A stretch of DNA of 64,000 bases from Mycoplana rhizolycopersici (GTDB lineage: Bacteria > Pseudomonadota > Alphaproteobacteria > Rhizobiales > Rhizobiaceae). Every line of letters begins with the position of its first letter. Position 1 is the stretch's first letter. Below, piece by piece: positions 7,797-16,018 of the stretch. The position numbers were made by a program, and so were the translations under genes. Below the pieces are notes generated by a model, which was given only the letters and a program-made list of their open reading frames with translations, searched no databases and was not told the DNA's origin. The stretch lies in NCBI RefSeq assembly GCF_013378445.1, contig NZ_JABXYK010000015.1, positions 1-64,000 on the forward strand, given 5' to 3'.

Positions 7797-8072
7797 AGAC
7801 TTCGATCGCTACGGTTTCGATCAGCGCAGAGCTACCGGAAAAGCTGGAAGCAATTGCCAACGCAGGTTTCGACGTGGTCGAAGTCTTCGAGACGTCGGCC
7901 GCATGGTCCGCGACTTCGAAGGCATGCCGGACCCGCACCGCACACAGCGCGACCTTCGCCGAGGGCTTCTTCTTCGAGATCGTTCAGCGGGGGGTATCGG
8001 GATATGGTGCGGCCAATGCCATCTTCCGCATCGCAGCCCTGAAAAAGCAGATAAACCGGAGGGGGGCCGGTC
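7793..8072 (+). pseudogene. 3-dehydroshikimate dehydratase (QuiC-like), collapsed by internal deletions
   Basis: A GTG at 7793 overlaps the aroE stop and starts KTSIATVSISAELPEKLEAI and NAGFDVVEVFE, the N-terminus of the TIM-barrel dehydratase that makes protocatechuate from dehydroshikimate. It is followed out of frame by DVGRMVRD and FEGMPDPHR, pieces from further along the barrel. Then FAEGFFFEIVQR and GYGAANAIFRIAA, the end of the fused HPPD-like domain, return in the first frame. The full protein is about 600 residues; about 90 codons remain, so most of the gene is gone and two frame changes remain. The frame stays open into the SMP-30 gene, so a fusion product is formally possible. Confidence 0.75.
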
Positions 8073-8074
8073 GC

Positions 8075-8968
8075 ATGACGGAGGTAATTCCGACATCGAG
8101 GGTGGAGTGCCTGGTTCGCTCACGCGATCAGCTTGGTGAGACGCCGCTATGGTGCGAGCGCACAAATAAGCTTTGGTGGGTGGATATCGAAAACCCGAAG
8201 CTGCAAAGCTACGATCCCTCGACCGATTTCCACGAAGTCTTCCCGATGCACGGAATGACGTTTCTCGGCAGTCACGCTCTTACGTTCTCTGGCCGGCATC
8301 TTCTCGCACATGATCTCGACCTGGTCCTGCGCAGCGCCGATGGAGGCGACGCCGCACCTTTTGCGAGTGTCGAAGCCGGTCTCGACAATCGCCTGAACGA
8401 CGGACGCGTCGATCGGCACGGCCGCCTTTGGATCGGCACGATGGACAACCAGCTCCACCGTCCCGCGGGGTCGCTCTACCGCGTGGATTCGTCCGGGGAA
8501 GCCGTCAAGATCTTCGGCGATGTGATCGTCAGCAACGGGATCGCCTTTTCTCCTGATGGGCGCAGGTTTCATTTCACCGATACGCGCCGCCATCAAAGCT
8601 GGGTTTTCGACATGGATCCGGAAGATGGAACGATCTCCAACCGGCGCCTGTTTGCCGATTACTCCACTGCGGGAGACAGGCCAGATGGGGCATGCTTCGA
8701 CGTCGATGGAGGCCTCTGGACCGCGTTTTTCGCGGGTGGTCGCGTGGTGCGTTACAATCCGCATGGCCAGATTGACATCGTCATCGAGTTGCCGCTGACC
8801 AATCCAACATGCGTGTGTTTCGGGGGAGACGACTTGCGAACGCTGATCGTAACCACGGCAACGAAGTTTCTATCGGAGGAGAAGCTGGCGTCGGAACCGC
8901 TGGCGGGGGCGGTCTTCGCCATCCACGGAGTGGCACAAGGTTTGCCGGAGAACCGGTTCGCCGCCTGA
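8075..8968 (+). CDS. SMP-30/gluconolactonase-family lactone hydrolase
   Basis: This 297-residue six-bladed propeller protein has the family's metal-site motifs: LGETPLWCERTNKLWWVDI near the N-terminus, DGRVDRHGRLWIGTMD, SNGIAFSPDGRRFHFTDT and PDGACFDVDGGLWTAFFAGG. Such enzymes open sugar-acid or related lactones using a divalent metal. ATG 8075 is chosen because CGGAGGGGGG lies at good spacing and matches the family start, leaving the upstream part of the same open frame as the quiC relic. Its natural substrate here is unknown; quinolactone-type or aldonolactone substrates are guesses from context. Confidence 0.85.
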   Translation: MTEVIPTSRVECLVRSRDQLGETPLWCERTNKLWWVDIENPKLQSYDPSTDFHEVFPMHGMTFLGSHALTFSGRHLLAHDLDLVLRSADGGDAAPFASVEAGLDNRLNDGRVDRHGRLWIGTMDNQLHRPAGSLYRVDSSGEAVKIFGDVIVSNGIAFSPDGRRFHFTDTRRHQSWVFDMDPEDGTISNRRLFADYSTAGDRPDGACFDVDGGLWTAFFAGGRVVRYNPHGQIDIVIELPLTNPTCVCFGGDDLRTLIVTTATKFLSEEKLASEPLAGAVFAIHGVAQGLPENRFAA

Positions 8969-8999
8969 GGGCGCGGTGTTGATAGAGGGAGGAAAAGAC

Positions 9000-9986
9000 A
9001 TGCTCGAAATTTCAAGAAGGCGCATGTTAGCCGGTGTGTGGTCGGCGGCCGGTTTGGCCTGCATGCCGCGTATGGCGCTTGCAAAAACCGCCTTGCGGTT
9101 TGCAGACGTGACGACAGCGGATGCGCCGCGCTCGCAGGCCCTGGTGAACATCTTTGCGAAGGAGCTGGGGTCGGAATACGAGTTCCAGCCTTATTTCGGT
9201 TCCACCCTTCTCAAGCAGGGTACGGAACTGGTGGCCGTGCAGCGGGGCAATCTCGAGATGGCACTGCTGCCGCCATCGGATTTCGCCAAGCAAGCTCCGG
9301 AGTTCGACATCCTGGGAGCAGCTTATGTCGTACGCGACGCCGCGCATCTACAATCCATCTTCGAAAGCGATGTAGGCGAGGCGTTTCGCAAGATCGCGCG
9401 GGAGAAGCTTCGGGTGGAGATTTTGGCGCCGGCCTACTACGGCGCTCGGCACGTCAATCTGAAGGGCGACAAGAAGATCATGAAGCCGGAAGATCTTTCG
9501 GGCGTGAAGATGCGCATGCCGGGCGGTGAAAGCTGGCAGTTCCTCGGCAAGGCAATCGGCGCCAACCCGATCGCGATGGACTATGCGGAAGTCTATACAG
9601 GATTGCAGACCGGGGCCATTGACGCTCAGGACAACCCGCTTCCCAACGACAAGCTGATGAAGTTCTACGAGGTGACGGACCAGATCGTCCTGACCGGCCA
9701 CAATGTCGGCTTCGGGCTGCTTCTGATCGGCTCTTCAGTGTTCGATGCGCTCCCGGAGCAGGAACAAAAGCGCATGAGGGAAGCGGCACGCAAGGCTTTC
9801 GCCTGGAGCACGGGGGAGTATCTGAAACAGGAGAAGGAATTGGTAGGCTTCTTCCAGGAACAGGGGCTGGACGTCTACGAGCCGGACCTGGAGGCGTTCC
9901 GAGCCTATGCCCAGAAACAGTACACCGAGTCACCCTTATCCTCGTCCTGGCCATCCGGCATACTCGACAAGATCAACGCGCTCTAG
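9000..9986 (+). CDS. TRAP transporter substrate-binding protein (DctP-like), copy 1
   Basis: This 328-residue periplasmic binding protein carries a twin-arginine-like signal (SRRRMLAGVW, cut near ALAK). The DctP core includes GTELVAVQRGNLEMALL, KMRMPGGESWQFLGKAIGAN and YAEVYTGLQTGAIDAQDNPL; the conserved arginine of the MRMPGG segment normally contacts the ligand carboxylate. GGAGG (8991-8995) sets the start. It closes the aroE operon but has no membrane subunits beside it, and is clearly paralogous to the protein at 10891, with identical length. The two may share the DctQM pair at 11960-13776. Confidence 0.88.
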   Translation: MLEISRRRMLAGVWSAAGLACMPRMALAKTALRFADVTTADAPRSQALVNIFAKELGSEYEFQPYFGSTLLKQGTELVAVQRGNLEMALLPPSDFAKQAPEFDILGAAYVVRDAAHLQSIFESDVGEAFRKIAREKLRVEILAPAYYGARHVNLKGDKKIMKPEDLSGVKMRMPGGESWQFLGKAIGANPIAMDYAEVYTGLQTGAIDAQDNPLPNDKLMKFYEVTDQIVLTGHNVGFGLLLIGSSVFDALPEQEQKRMREAARKAFAWSTGEYLKQEKELVGFFQEQGLDVYEPDLEAFRAYAQKQYTESPLSSSWPSGILDKINAL

Positions 9987-10004
9987 TGGCGCAGGCGGTC
10001 GCGT

Positions 10005-10682
10005 TTACGCAATGCGGCCGCTCTTCAGAACGTGATCTGCTCCGTTTTTCACATGGTTGGTCAACATTGCGCGCGCGCCGTCGTGATCGCGGCGCATAGC
10101 CAGTTCGTAGAGTTTTCTGTGGTCGTCGACCACCGGTGGGCCCCGAAAACTCTCTGCAAGCAGATGGTACCGTAAGAAGCGGTCGAAGACGGAGGAGAGA
10201 GCTGACATCAAGCTGGCAGAGTCGCAGGCAGATACCAAGGCCTGATGGAATTCCCAGTCGTATCGGACCCAGTCGACTGTCCGGGAGGCGTCTCCGCTTA
10301 ACAAGCTTCGTTCCACGCTCGACAGCTTGTGGTGCGCCGCGACCAGGCGTGCCTCCCAGTCGAGGTCGCCGGCAGCGAAGGAGAGGTCGATCGCATGACA
10401 TTCCAACAGGATGCGCATATCAGCCAGTTCGAGGAGTTCTCGCTTGGATGCAGGGCTCACCTCAAATCCCCGCTGCCCCTCGGCCACTACCAGGTTCTCG
10501 GTCGTCAGGCGGCTGAGAATTTCCCTGAGAGTGGAGACGCTTACCGAATAGCGGGCTTTCGCCTGTTCCAGCTTGATCCTGGAGCCGGGCGGGAGAGCTC
10601 CTGAGATGAGGTCCTGCCGAATTCTTCGGAAGGCGATTTCTCCCGGCGTTTCTTTCGTCTGACTATCAATCGGTACTACCAT
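10005..10682 (-). CDS. GntR-family regulator (FadR/VanR type with FCD domain)
   Basis: The 225-residue protein has an N-terminal winged helix (IRQDLISGALPPGSRIKLEQ, then VSVSTLREILSRLTTENLV) and a C-terminal all-helical FCD domain with metal-ligand-type residues (DWEFHQALVSACDS, and HRKLYELAMRRD with a C-terminal NHVKN). FCD regulators bind small organic acids. It is convergent with the dctP gene ending at 9986 and divergent from the TRAP operon starting at 10891, with a 208-bp intergenic region between. It probably controls that transporter. Confidence 0.88.
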   Translation of the reverse strand: MVVPIDSQTKETPGEIAFRRIRQDLISGALPPGSRIKLEQAKARYSVSVSTLREILSRLTTENLVVAEGQRGFEVSPASKRELLELADMRILLECHAIDLSFAAGDLDWEARLVAAHHKLSSVERSLLSGDASRTVDWVRYDWEFHQALVSACDSASLMSALSSVFDRFLRYHLLAESFRGPPVVDDHRKLYELAMRRDHDGARAMLTNHVKNGADHVLKSGRIA

Positions 10683-10779
10683 GCATTTAGAATTACATCA
10701 GATGTTCTCAAAAACATATGATAAAAATTCGTTGACTCTTCCCTCTGATGCGTCATTCTTGAGCCGTTGGATTGATTAA

Positions 10780-10803
10780 ACGGACCATTCCGTACATTAT
10801 CAC
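10780..10803 (+). promoter_or_regulatory. Candidate operator/promoter element upstream of the second TRAP operon
   Basis: ACGGA-CCAT-TCCGT (10780-10793) is an inverted repeat followed by GTACATTATCA (10792-10802), which is identical to 6810-6820 at the aroE promoter. TATCAC at 10798 could be the -10 element; no convincing -35 was seen. The shared 11-mer suggests that one regulator, probably the TetR protein, acts on both operons alongside the divergent GntR protein. Confidence 0.4.
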
Positions 10804-10890
10804 CAGGGTCACAGCCGAGGGGAACGGCTTTAGATGAGGAGGGTGGTCATCCGATCATCGGGTGATGGACCAACAACAGGAGGAGAAAGC

Positions 10891-11877
10891 ATGAACCTTG
10901 CCCTGACACGTCGCCACTTGATTGGCGCCACGATGCTCGCCGCAGCGGCACTTGCCGTTCCGGCGCTCGCGCAAGACAAGCCTACCCTGAAATTTTCCGC
11001 AGTCTTTTCCGAGCAAGACATCCGCGCCGAGATGACCAAGATGCTCGCGGAGGGGATCAAGGGAGATTTCACGCTGGAGCCCTACTACGGCGGCAACCTG
11101 TTCAAGCAGGGCACCGAACTCGTCGCGATCCAGCGCGGCAATCTGCAAATGGGCAACATTGCACCCCAGGACATTTCTAAGCAGATCCCGGAATGGTCGG
11201 TGCTGACCTCTGCCTATCTGTTTCGAGATGCTGCACATCTGAGTGCCTTCTTCAACAGTGAGGTCGGCGCCGAATTCAAGAAGATGGCCGAAGATCAACT
11301 CGGCATCCATATTCTCGGTCCGACCTATTTTGGCGCACGCCAAGTTGGATTGAAGCCAGAAAAGAAGATCGCGACGCCGCAAGACATGGCCGGCATCAAG
11401 CTGCGCATGCCGGGCGGCGACGCCTGGCAGTTCCTTGGTGAGGCGCTCGGTGCGAATCCGGTGCCGGTCGCCTATGCCGAAGTCTACACGGCACTTCAGA
11501 CCGGGGCGATCGATGGCCAGGACAATCCGCTGCCAAACGTCAAGAACATGAAGTTCTATGAAGTGATGTCGCAGATCGTCATGACCTCGCACCTGATCGG
11601 TTACGACCTGCTTGTCATCTCCAAAGAGGCGTGGAATGCGATGACGCCGGAGCAACAGCAGGCTTTTCAGGCGGCGGCTGACAAAGCGATGAAGTTCAGC
11701 GAAGACAAGCACGTTGAACAGGAAAAGGCACTTCTTGAGGAGTTCAAGGCCGCTGGCCTGCAGATCTACGAGCCGGATATCGAAGCCTTCCGCAAGTTTG
11801 CCCAGGAGAAGTATCTGAACTCCGACCTGGCGAAGTCCTGGCCGGAAGGAATTCTCGAGAAAGTTGCGGGCCTCTAA
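10891..11877 (+). CDS. TRAP transporter substrate-binding protein (DctP-like), copy 2
   Basis: This 328-residue binding protein has a twin-arginine-like signal (TRRHLIGATMLAAAALAVPA, cut after ALAQ) and the motifs GTELVAIQRGNLQMG, KLRMPGGDAWQFLGEALGAN and YAEVYTALQTGAIDGQDNPL. AGGAGGAGA upstream fixes the ATG at 10891. It is followed by the small and large membrane subunits, so this copy is the complete TRAP system of the locus. Context (aroE, aroQ) suggests a cyclic carboxylate such as shikimate or quinate; the sequence alone does not prove the ligand. Confidence 0.9.
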   Translation: MNLALTRRHLIGATMLAAAALAVPALAQDKPTLKFSAVFSEQDIRAEMTKMLAEGIKGDFTLEPYYGGNLFKQGTELVAIQRGNLQMGNIAPQDISKQIPEWSVLTSAYLFRDAAHLSAFFNSEVGAEFKKMAEDQLGIHILGPTYFGARQVGLKPEKKIATPQDMAGIKLRMPGGDAWQFLGEALGANPVPVAYAEVYTALQTGAIDGQDNPLPNVKNMKFYEVMSQIVMTSHLIGYDLLVISKEAWNAMTPEQQQAFQAAADKAMKFSEDKHVEQEKALLEEFKAAGLQIYEPDIEAFRKFAQEKYLNSDLAKSWPEGILEKVAGL

Positions 11878-11959
11878 TCGGCTGCCTCGCGTAATTGCTC
11901 GTTGCCGAGCGGCGAGGCGGTGTTGACAGCCCGCCTCGCTACCTTCTGGAGAACTGGAT

Positions 11960-12478
11960 ATGCCCCCGAGACTACTCGCCATCGGCGGATGGCTGAGACG
12001 ACGCGCGGAAAATCTTCTGTGCCTGATGCTCCTGGCGATGTTCGTCGTCTTCACGCTACAGATCATATTCCGATACGCGCTCAACCTTTCGATCGGCTGG
12101 ACCCACGAGATTAGCGTGGCGCTGTGGATCTGGATCGTGCTCTTCGGCTCAGCCTTTGTCGTGCGCGAGGTGGATGAAATCCGTTTCGACTTGTTCTGGG
12201 GTGGGGCCGGCGACAAGGCGCGGAGGATCATGCAGGTGATCTGCGCTGCTGCACTGATCTTTTTGTTCGGGATCTCTCTTCCAGCCGTCATCGACTACGT
12301 GACCTTCATGAAGGTCGAAAGCACCGCCTACCTCAAGATTCGCTTTGACTACCTCTATTCGATCTATGTTGTCTTCGCCGTTGCAATGATCATCCGCTAT
12401 CTATGGCTCGGTGTTCAGGCCATTCGCGGGACGGCACCAGAGGCATTCGATCCGACCAAGGCGGGCTCAGGCGTATGA
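11960..12478 (+). CDS. TRAP transporter small permease (DctQ-like)
   Basis: The 172-residue protein has four predicted membrane spans (LLCLMLLAMFVVFTLQIIF, the ISVALWIWIVLFG region, the MQVICAAALIFLFG region and the YLYSIYVVFAVAMII region). It contains the DctQ-typical RYALNLSIGWTHEIS between helices 1 and 2. It lies 82 bp after dctP and overlaps dctM by ATGA (12475-12478). It forms the membrane complex with DctM. Confidence 0.88.
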   Translation: MPPRLLAIGGWLRRRAENLLCLMLLAMFVVFTLQIIFRYALNLSIGWTHEISVALWIWIVLFGSAFVVREVDEIRFDLFWGGAGDKARRIMQVICAAALIFLFGISLPAVIDYVTFMKVESTAYLKIRFDYLYSIYVVFAVAMIIRYLWLGVQAIRGTAPEAFDPTKAGSGV

Positions 12479-13776
12479 CATTTACAAGCCCCTTCTCCAT
12501 CACCCTGGTGGTCATTACAGCACTTGCCTTCATGGGGCTGCCGATCGGTCTCTCCATGATCAGCGGCTCCATTCTTTACCTGTGGCTTGCTGGTGCCGAC
12601 ATGGGGATTGCCGCCGAGCAGTTCCTCAACGGCATGTATGCAAACTACGTCATCCTGGCCGTGCCACTCTTCATCCTGGCGGCCGAGTTCATGAACGTCG
12701 GCTCTATGACCGAACGCCTGCTCAACTTCTGCAATGTGCTTGTTGGCCGCTTCCGCGGCGGACTGGCGCAGGTGAACATCGTCCAGAGCATTATCTTCGC
12801 GGGCATGTCCGGCTCGGCCATCGCTGATGCCGCAGGCAGTGGCAAGATGATGCAGAACATGATGACGCGGGAAGGCCGCTACACACCGAGCTTCGCTGCC
12901 GCTCTGACGGCGGTGACGGCGGTGGTCGGCCCGATCATCCCGCCGTCCATCCCGATGATCATCTACTCGCTCGTCTCCGATGCCTCCATCGGCTACCTCT
13001 TCCTCGCAGGCATGGTGCCCGGTCTGCTGATGGCGGGCCTGCAGATGGTGCAGGTGGTCATCACCGCCCGGCGCCGGAATTTCCCTGTAGAAGAGCCTGT
13101 TCCGCTCCGGGAAATCCCGGGTATCACGATCCGCGCTTTCCCCGCCCTGATGATGCCCGTCGTGCTGCTCGGCTGCATCTATTCCGGCATTACGACCCCA
13201 ACCGAGGCGGCGGCCATTGCCGCGGCCTACGCGTTGCTCATCTCGGTCGTGCTTTATCGCAGCATCAGCTTTAAGGACTTCTACGGGTCTCTTGCGGCAA
13301 GCGCCAAGTCGACGGCTTCGATCGGTATGCTGATCGCGGGAGCACTCGTGTTCAATTACGTCGTCACGATCGAGAACATACCCGACAGCATTCGGGTGAT
13401 GCTGACCGGCTGGGATCTCAGCCCCACAGGCTTCCTGATCCTGGTCAATGTGATCCTGCTTGTTCTTGGTTGCTTGCTGGAAGGGACGGCGATCCTGCTG
13501 ATCATCGTGCCAGTCTTCATACCGACAGCGCAGGCACTTGGGATTGATCTCGTCCATTTCGGGGTGGTGGTAGTCGTCAATATCATGCTCGGGCTGGTGA
13601 CGCCGCCCTACGGCCTGCTTCTGTTCATCGTTGCGAAGATCTCCGGAGCGCCCATAAAGGACATCATCCTTGATGCCGCACCCTTCCTGTTTTGGATGGT
13701 CGTCTGCCTCGCCTTCATAACATTTGTACCCGACAGCGTTCTCTGGCTACCACGGTTGCTTGGATATCAAGGATAA
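12475..13776 (+). CDS. TRAP transporter large permease (DctM-like)
   Basis: This 433-residue integral membrane protein belongs to the ion-transporter superfamily fold of DctM. Conserved parts include VPLFILAAEFMNVGSMTERL, GGLAQVNIVQSIIFAGMSGS, VVGPIIPPSIPMIIYSL and NIMLGLVTPPYGLLLF. The ATG at 12475 overlaps the dctQ stop. It drives sodium-coupled uptake of the ligand delivered by DctP. It is three bases upstream of aroQ and probably co-transcribed with it. Confidence 0.92.
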   Translation: MTFTSPFSITLVVITALAFMGLPIGLSMISGSILYLWLAGADMGIAAEQFLNGMYANYVILAVPLFILAAEFMNVGSMTERLLNFCNVLVGRFRGGLAQVNIVQSIIFAGMSGSAIADAAGSGKMMQNMMTREGRYTPSFAAALTAVTAVVGPIIPPSIPMIIYSLVSDASIGYLFLAGMVPGLLMAGLQMVQVVITARRRNFPVEEPVPLREIPGITIRAFPALMMPVVLLGCIYSGITTPTEAAAIAAAYALLISVVLYRSISFKDFYGSLAASAKSTASIGMLIAGALVFNYVVTIENIPDSIRVMLTGWDLSPTGFLILVNVILLVLGCLLEGTAILLIIVPVFIPTAQALGIDLVHFGVVVVVNIMLGLVTPPYGLLLFIVAKISGAPIKDIILDAAPFLFWMVVCLAFITFVPDSVLWLPRLLGYQG

Positions 13777-13779
13777 CCC

Positions 13780-14220
13780 ATGAAACCCATATACGTCCTC
13801 AACGGCCCCAACCTGAACAGGCTGGGCAAACGCGAGCCCGAGATCTACGGCACGACGACGCTTGCGGAGATCGAGGCGGGGTGTCGGGACGCTGCCGGTG
13901 ACAGGCCCGTTGAATTCCGCCAAACCAACAGCGAAGAGCGACTGATCGACTGGGTGCATGAAGCAATCGACGAAGGGGCGGGCATAATCATAAACCCGGC
14001 GGCATTCACCTTCACCTCCTTGGCGCTTCTCGATGCACTGAAGATGTTCAAGGGCCCCATAATCGAGTTCCACATCAGCAACATCCACCGCCGTGAGCCG
14101 ATATACCACCGCTCATATGTTTCGATGACTGCTACCACGGTCATGGCCGGTCTGGGCGCAGAGGGGTATCCCCTGGCGGTGCGCGCAATGGAGACGCTTA
14201 TCGCAAGAGAAGTGAGGTAG
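13780..14220 (+). CDS. aroQ: Type II 3-dehydroquinate dehydratase
   Basis: This 146-residue dodecameric-type dehydroquinase interconverts 3-dehydroquinate and 3-dehydroshikimate. Family motifs are VLNGPNLNRLGKREPEIYG (active-site Arg18 and Tyr23), RQTNSEERLIDWVHEA, IINPAAFTFTS (Asn72) and EFHISNIHRREPIYHRS (His98, Arg104/105). It is the last gene of the TRAP operon, only three bases after dctM. This indicates a catabolic copy that feeds imported quinate-type substrates towards dehydroshikimate, the substrate of the broken dehydratase at 7793. Confidence 0.93.
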   Translation: MKPIYVLNGPNLNRLGKREPEIYGTTTLAEIEAGCRDAAGDRPVEFRQTNSEERLIDWVHEAIDEGAGIIINPAAFTFTSLALLDALKMFKGPIIEFHISNIHRREPIYHRSYVSMTATTVMAGLGAEGYPLAVRAMETLIAREVR

Positions 14221-14338
14221 GAGGCATCGCCGTGCCTCAAGGTCGACACACGAAAACAGCGACCCCGTCCGCCCACGCCCACCGCGCATCAAAATCAATC
14301 TCCTTCGTGGCAACCGAAGAGAATCATTTGACCAAATC

Positions 14339-14356
14339 AAAAGCCAGTGGCTTTTT
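14339..14356 (+). terminator. Candidate rho-independent terminator after the TRAP-aroQ operon
   Basis: AAAAGCC-AGT-GGCTTTTT forms a short hairpin ending in five Ts, about 120 bp after the aroQ stop. A second hairpin, GAGGCA-TCGCCG-TGCCTC, lies at 14221-14238 immediately after the stop but lacks a T tract. The rest of the 322-bp gap before 14543 shows no gene. Confidence 0.45.
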
Positions 14357-14542
14357 CAGCAACCTGCTAAAGCTCGGCGCACGAGCCTCACCGCGGCTGT
14401 GATTGGCTAAGGCGACGCCACCGTTTGAACTACCCCGGGGTTTGAAGCTCAGGCTCGACCGAACCGTCGTCAAAAATTCCCGGCTTGACAGAAAAGTCAT
14501 GGCGGATAGACGTCGCTCCCGAGTTTTCTTTGGAGTAGGCAT

Positions 14543-15487
14543 GTGAAAGCACTGGCTTCCGTATCCGCATTTGTCGGCAAGACTTTCGCCGCTTGGGTCA
14601 TCCTTTTCGCAATCCTCGGGTTCTTTTTCCCCGACACCTTCAAACAGTTCGGCCCATGGATCGTCACGCTGCTGTCGATCATCATGTTCGGAATGGGCCT
14701 GACATTGTCGATGGACGACTTCCGCGAGGTGGTGAAACGCCCCTTTGATGTCGCAATTGGTGTGCTCGGCCAGTTCCTCATCATGCCTCTTATTGCCGTC
14801 CTTCTGACGCGCATCGTCCCGATGCCGCCCGAGGTCGCAGCGGGTGTCATTCTCGTCGGCTGCTGCCCGGGGGGCACGTCGTCCAATGTTATGACCTACC
14901 TGTCGAAAGGTGACGTCGCGCTGTCGGTCGCCTGCACATCGGTCACCACGCTGGCCGCCCCGATCGTCACACCCCTGCTCGTCTGGTTCTTTGCCAGCCA
15001 GTTCCTTCCCGTCGATGGCTGGGCAATGTTCCTCAGCATCGTCAAGGTCGTCCTGATACCGCTCGCGCTTGGCGCAGTGCTTCAGAAGCTGCTGCCGGGT
15101 GTGGTCAAGGCGGCTGTTCCGGCATTGCCGCTTGTCAGCGTCACCGGCATTGTTCTCATCGTTTCCGCCGTGGTCGGCGCCTCGAAGGCGTCGATCGTTC
15201 AGTCCGGGCTGATGATCTTCGCCGTTGTCATCCTGCACAACGGTTTCGGCTACTTGCTCGGCTTCCTCGCCGCGCGAGCAGCCGGCCTGTCGCTCGCCAA
15301 GCGCAAGGCGATAGCCATCGAGGTGGGAATGCAGAATTCGGGCCTGGGCGCGGCGTTGGCAACTGCTTATTTCTCCCCCCTGGCAGCCGTTCCCAGCGCT
15401 ATTTTCAGCGTGTGGCACAACATTTCGGGCGCGCTTCTGGCCAACTGGTTTGCACGACGCGAGGAAGAGGCACGTAGAGAAACGTGA
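14543..15487 (+). CDS. Bile acid:sodium symporter (BASS) family transporter
   Basis: The 314-residue membrane protein has about ten predicted helices and the BASS/PanS-type signatures MFGMGLTLSMDDFREV, GCCPGGTSSNVMTYLSKGDVALS and EVGMQNSGLGAALA, which form the crossed discontinuous helices of the sodium site. It starts at GTG 14543 with TTGGAG nine bases upstream. Relatives carry small organic acids such as ketopantoate or pyruvate, or bile acids. It stands alone on its own transcript after the shikimate-type locus and may export or import a related acid. Confidence 0.85.
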   Translation: MKALASVSAFVGKTFAAWVILFAILGFFFPDTFKQFGPWIVTLLSIIMFGMGLTLSMDDFREVVKRPFDVAIGVLGQFLIMPLIAVLLTRIVPMPPEVAAGVILVGCCPGGTSSNVMTYLSKGDVALSVACTSVTTLAAPIVTPLLVWFFASQFLPVDGWAMFLSIVKVVLIPLALGAVLQKLLPGVVKAAVPALPLVSVTGIVLIVSAVVGASKASIVQSGLMIFAVVILHNGFGYLLGFLAARAAGLSLAKRKAIAIEVGMQNSGLGAALATAYFSPLAAVPSAIFSVWHNISGALLANWFARREEEARRET

Positions 15488-15639
15488 CCGAAAGGCACGT
15501 CACAATCCGGCTGGGCTGAACACGTTTTGGGCCGGCATTGGATCAGACGGGCCGGTCGCAAAAATGCCGGCGGCAGGAGGCGTTGAGCCCATATACACTC
15601 TGCTCTCCATGCCCTGTTGACCTTTTGAAGTGCGGAGGG

Positions 15640-15912
15640 GGGCGCAAGCGGATCGTTCTGGACGGCGTCGAGATCGGTCAGCACGACCGCTGCTTCGACC
15701 GTGGCGAGACGATCTATAATCCATGGCATTACGTATCGGTCCTGACGCGCAAGCCGATAGTACTGCGCAATGGCGCGCCTTTCCACGACCGGGTTATGCC
15801 TGCCGCCATGGAGAAGGTGCGCCACCGGCTGAAGGCCATGCATGACGGGGACCGACAGATGGTGTCGTGCCTCGAATGTGTCGACCTAGACGGGCTCCCC
15901 GCCGTCGAGGGG
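15640..15912 (+). pseudogene. IS21-family transposase IstA, C-terminal remnant
   Basis: The plus strand encodes ETIYNPWHYVSVLTRKPIVL, RNGAPFHDRVMPAAMEKVR and DGDRQMVS...DGLPAVE, which is the C-terminal region of IS21 IstA proteins. The catalytic N-terminal part, istB and the element ends are missing. It is a relic between the BASS gene and the iclR gene. The rest of 15488-16018 shows nothing recognisable. Confidence 0.65.
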
Positions 15913-16018
15913 CGGATTGTCCGCCGCCGTCATCATCGGTAGGGTGTCCGCCTGTTTCAACGACGTCCATCCCAAAATACATGGCGAGTTTTCAGCTCGG
16001 CATCACCCGAAATGACGG

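Noticed and set aside
7756-8139. Overlapping 127-codon frame considered as a separate gene
   Set aside because: Its only meaningful part (DVGRMVRD, FEGMPDPHR) is a displaced piece of the collapsed dehydratase; the rest is shadow sequence.
10855-12291. 478-codon minus-strand frame opposite dctP and dctQ
   Set aside because: It is antisense to two clear TRAP genes and to their signal peptides and membrane segments; composition is histidine- and arginine-rich low-complexity, as typical for shadow frames.
14324-15418. 364-codon minus-strand frame opposite the BASS transporter
   Set aside because: It is a charged shadow of a membrane protein gene, without motifs or ribosome-binding site.
15538-15942. 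134-codon frame considered as an intact hypothetical gene
   Set aside because: Its C-terminal two thirds is clearly the end of IS21 IstA, so it is a transposase remnant.
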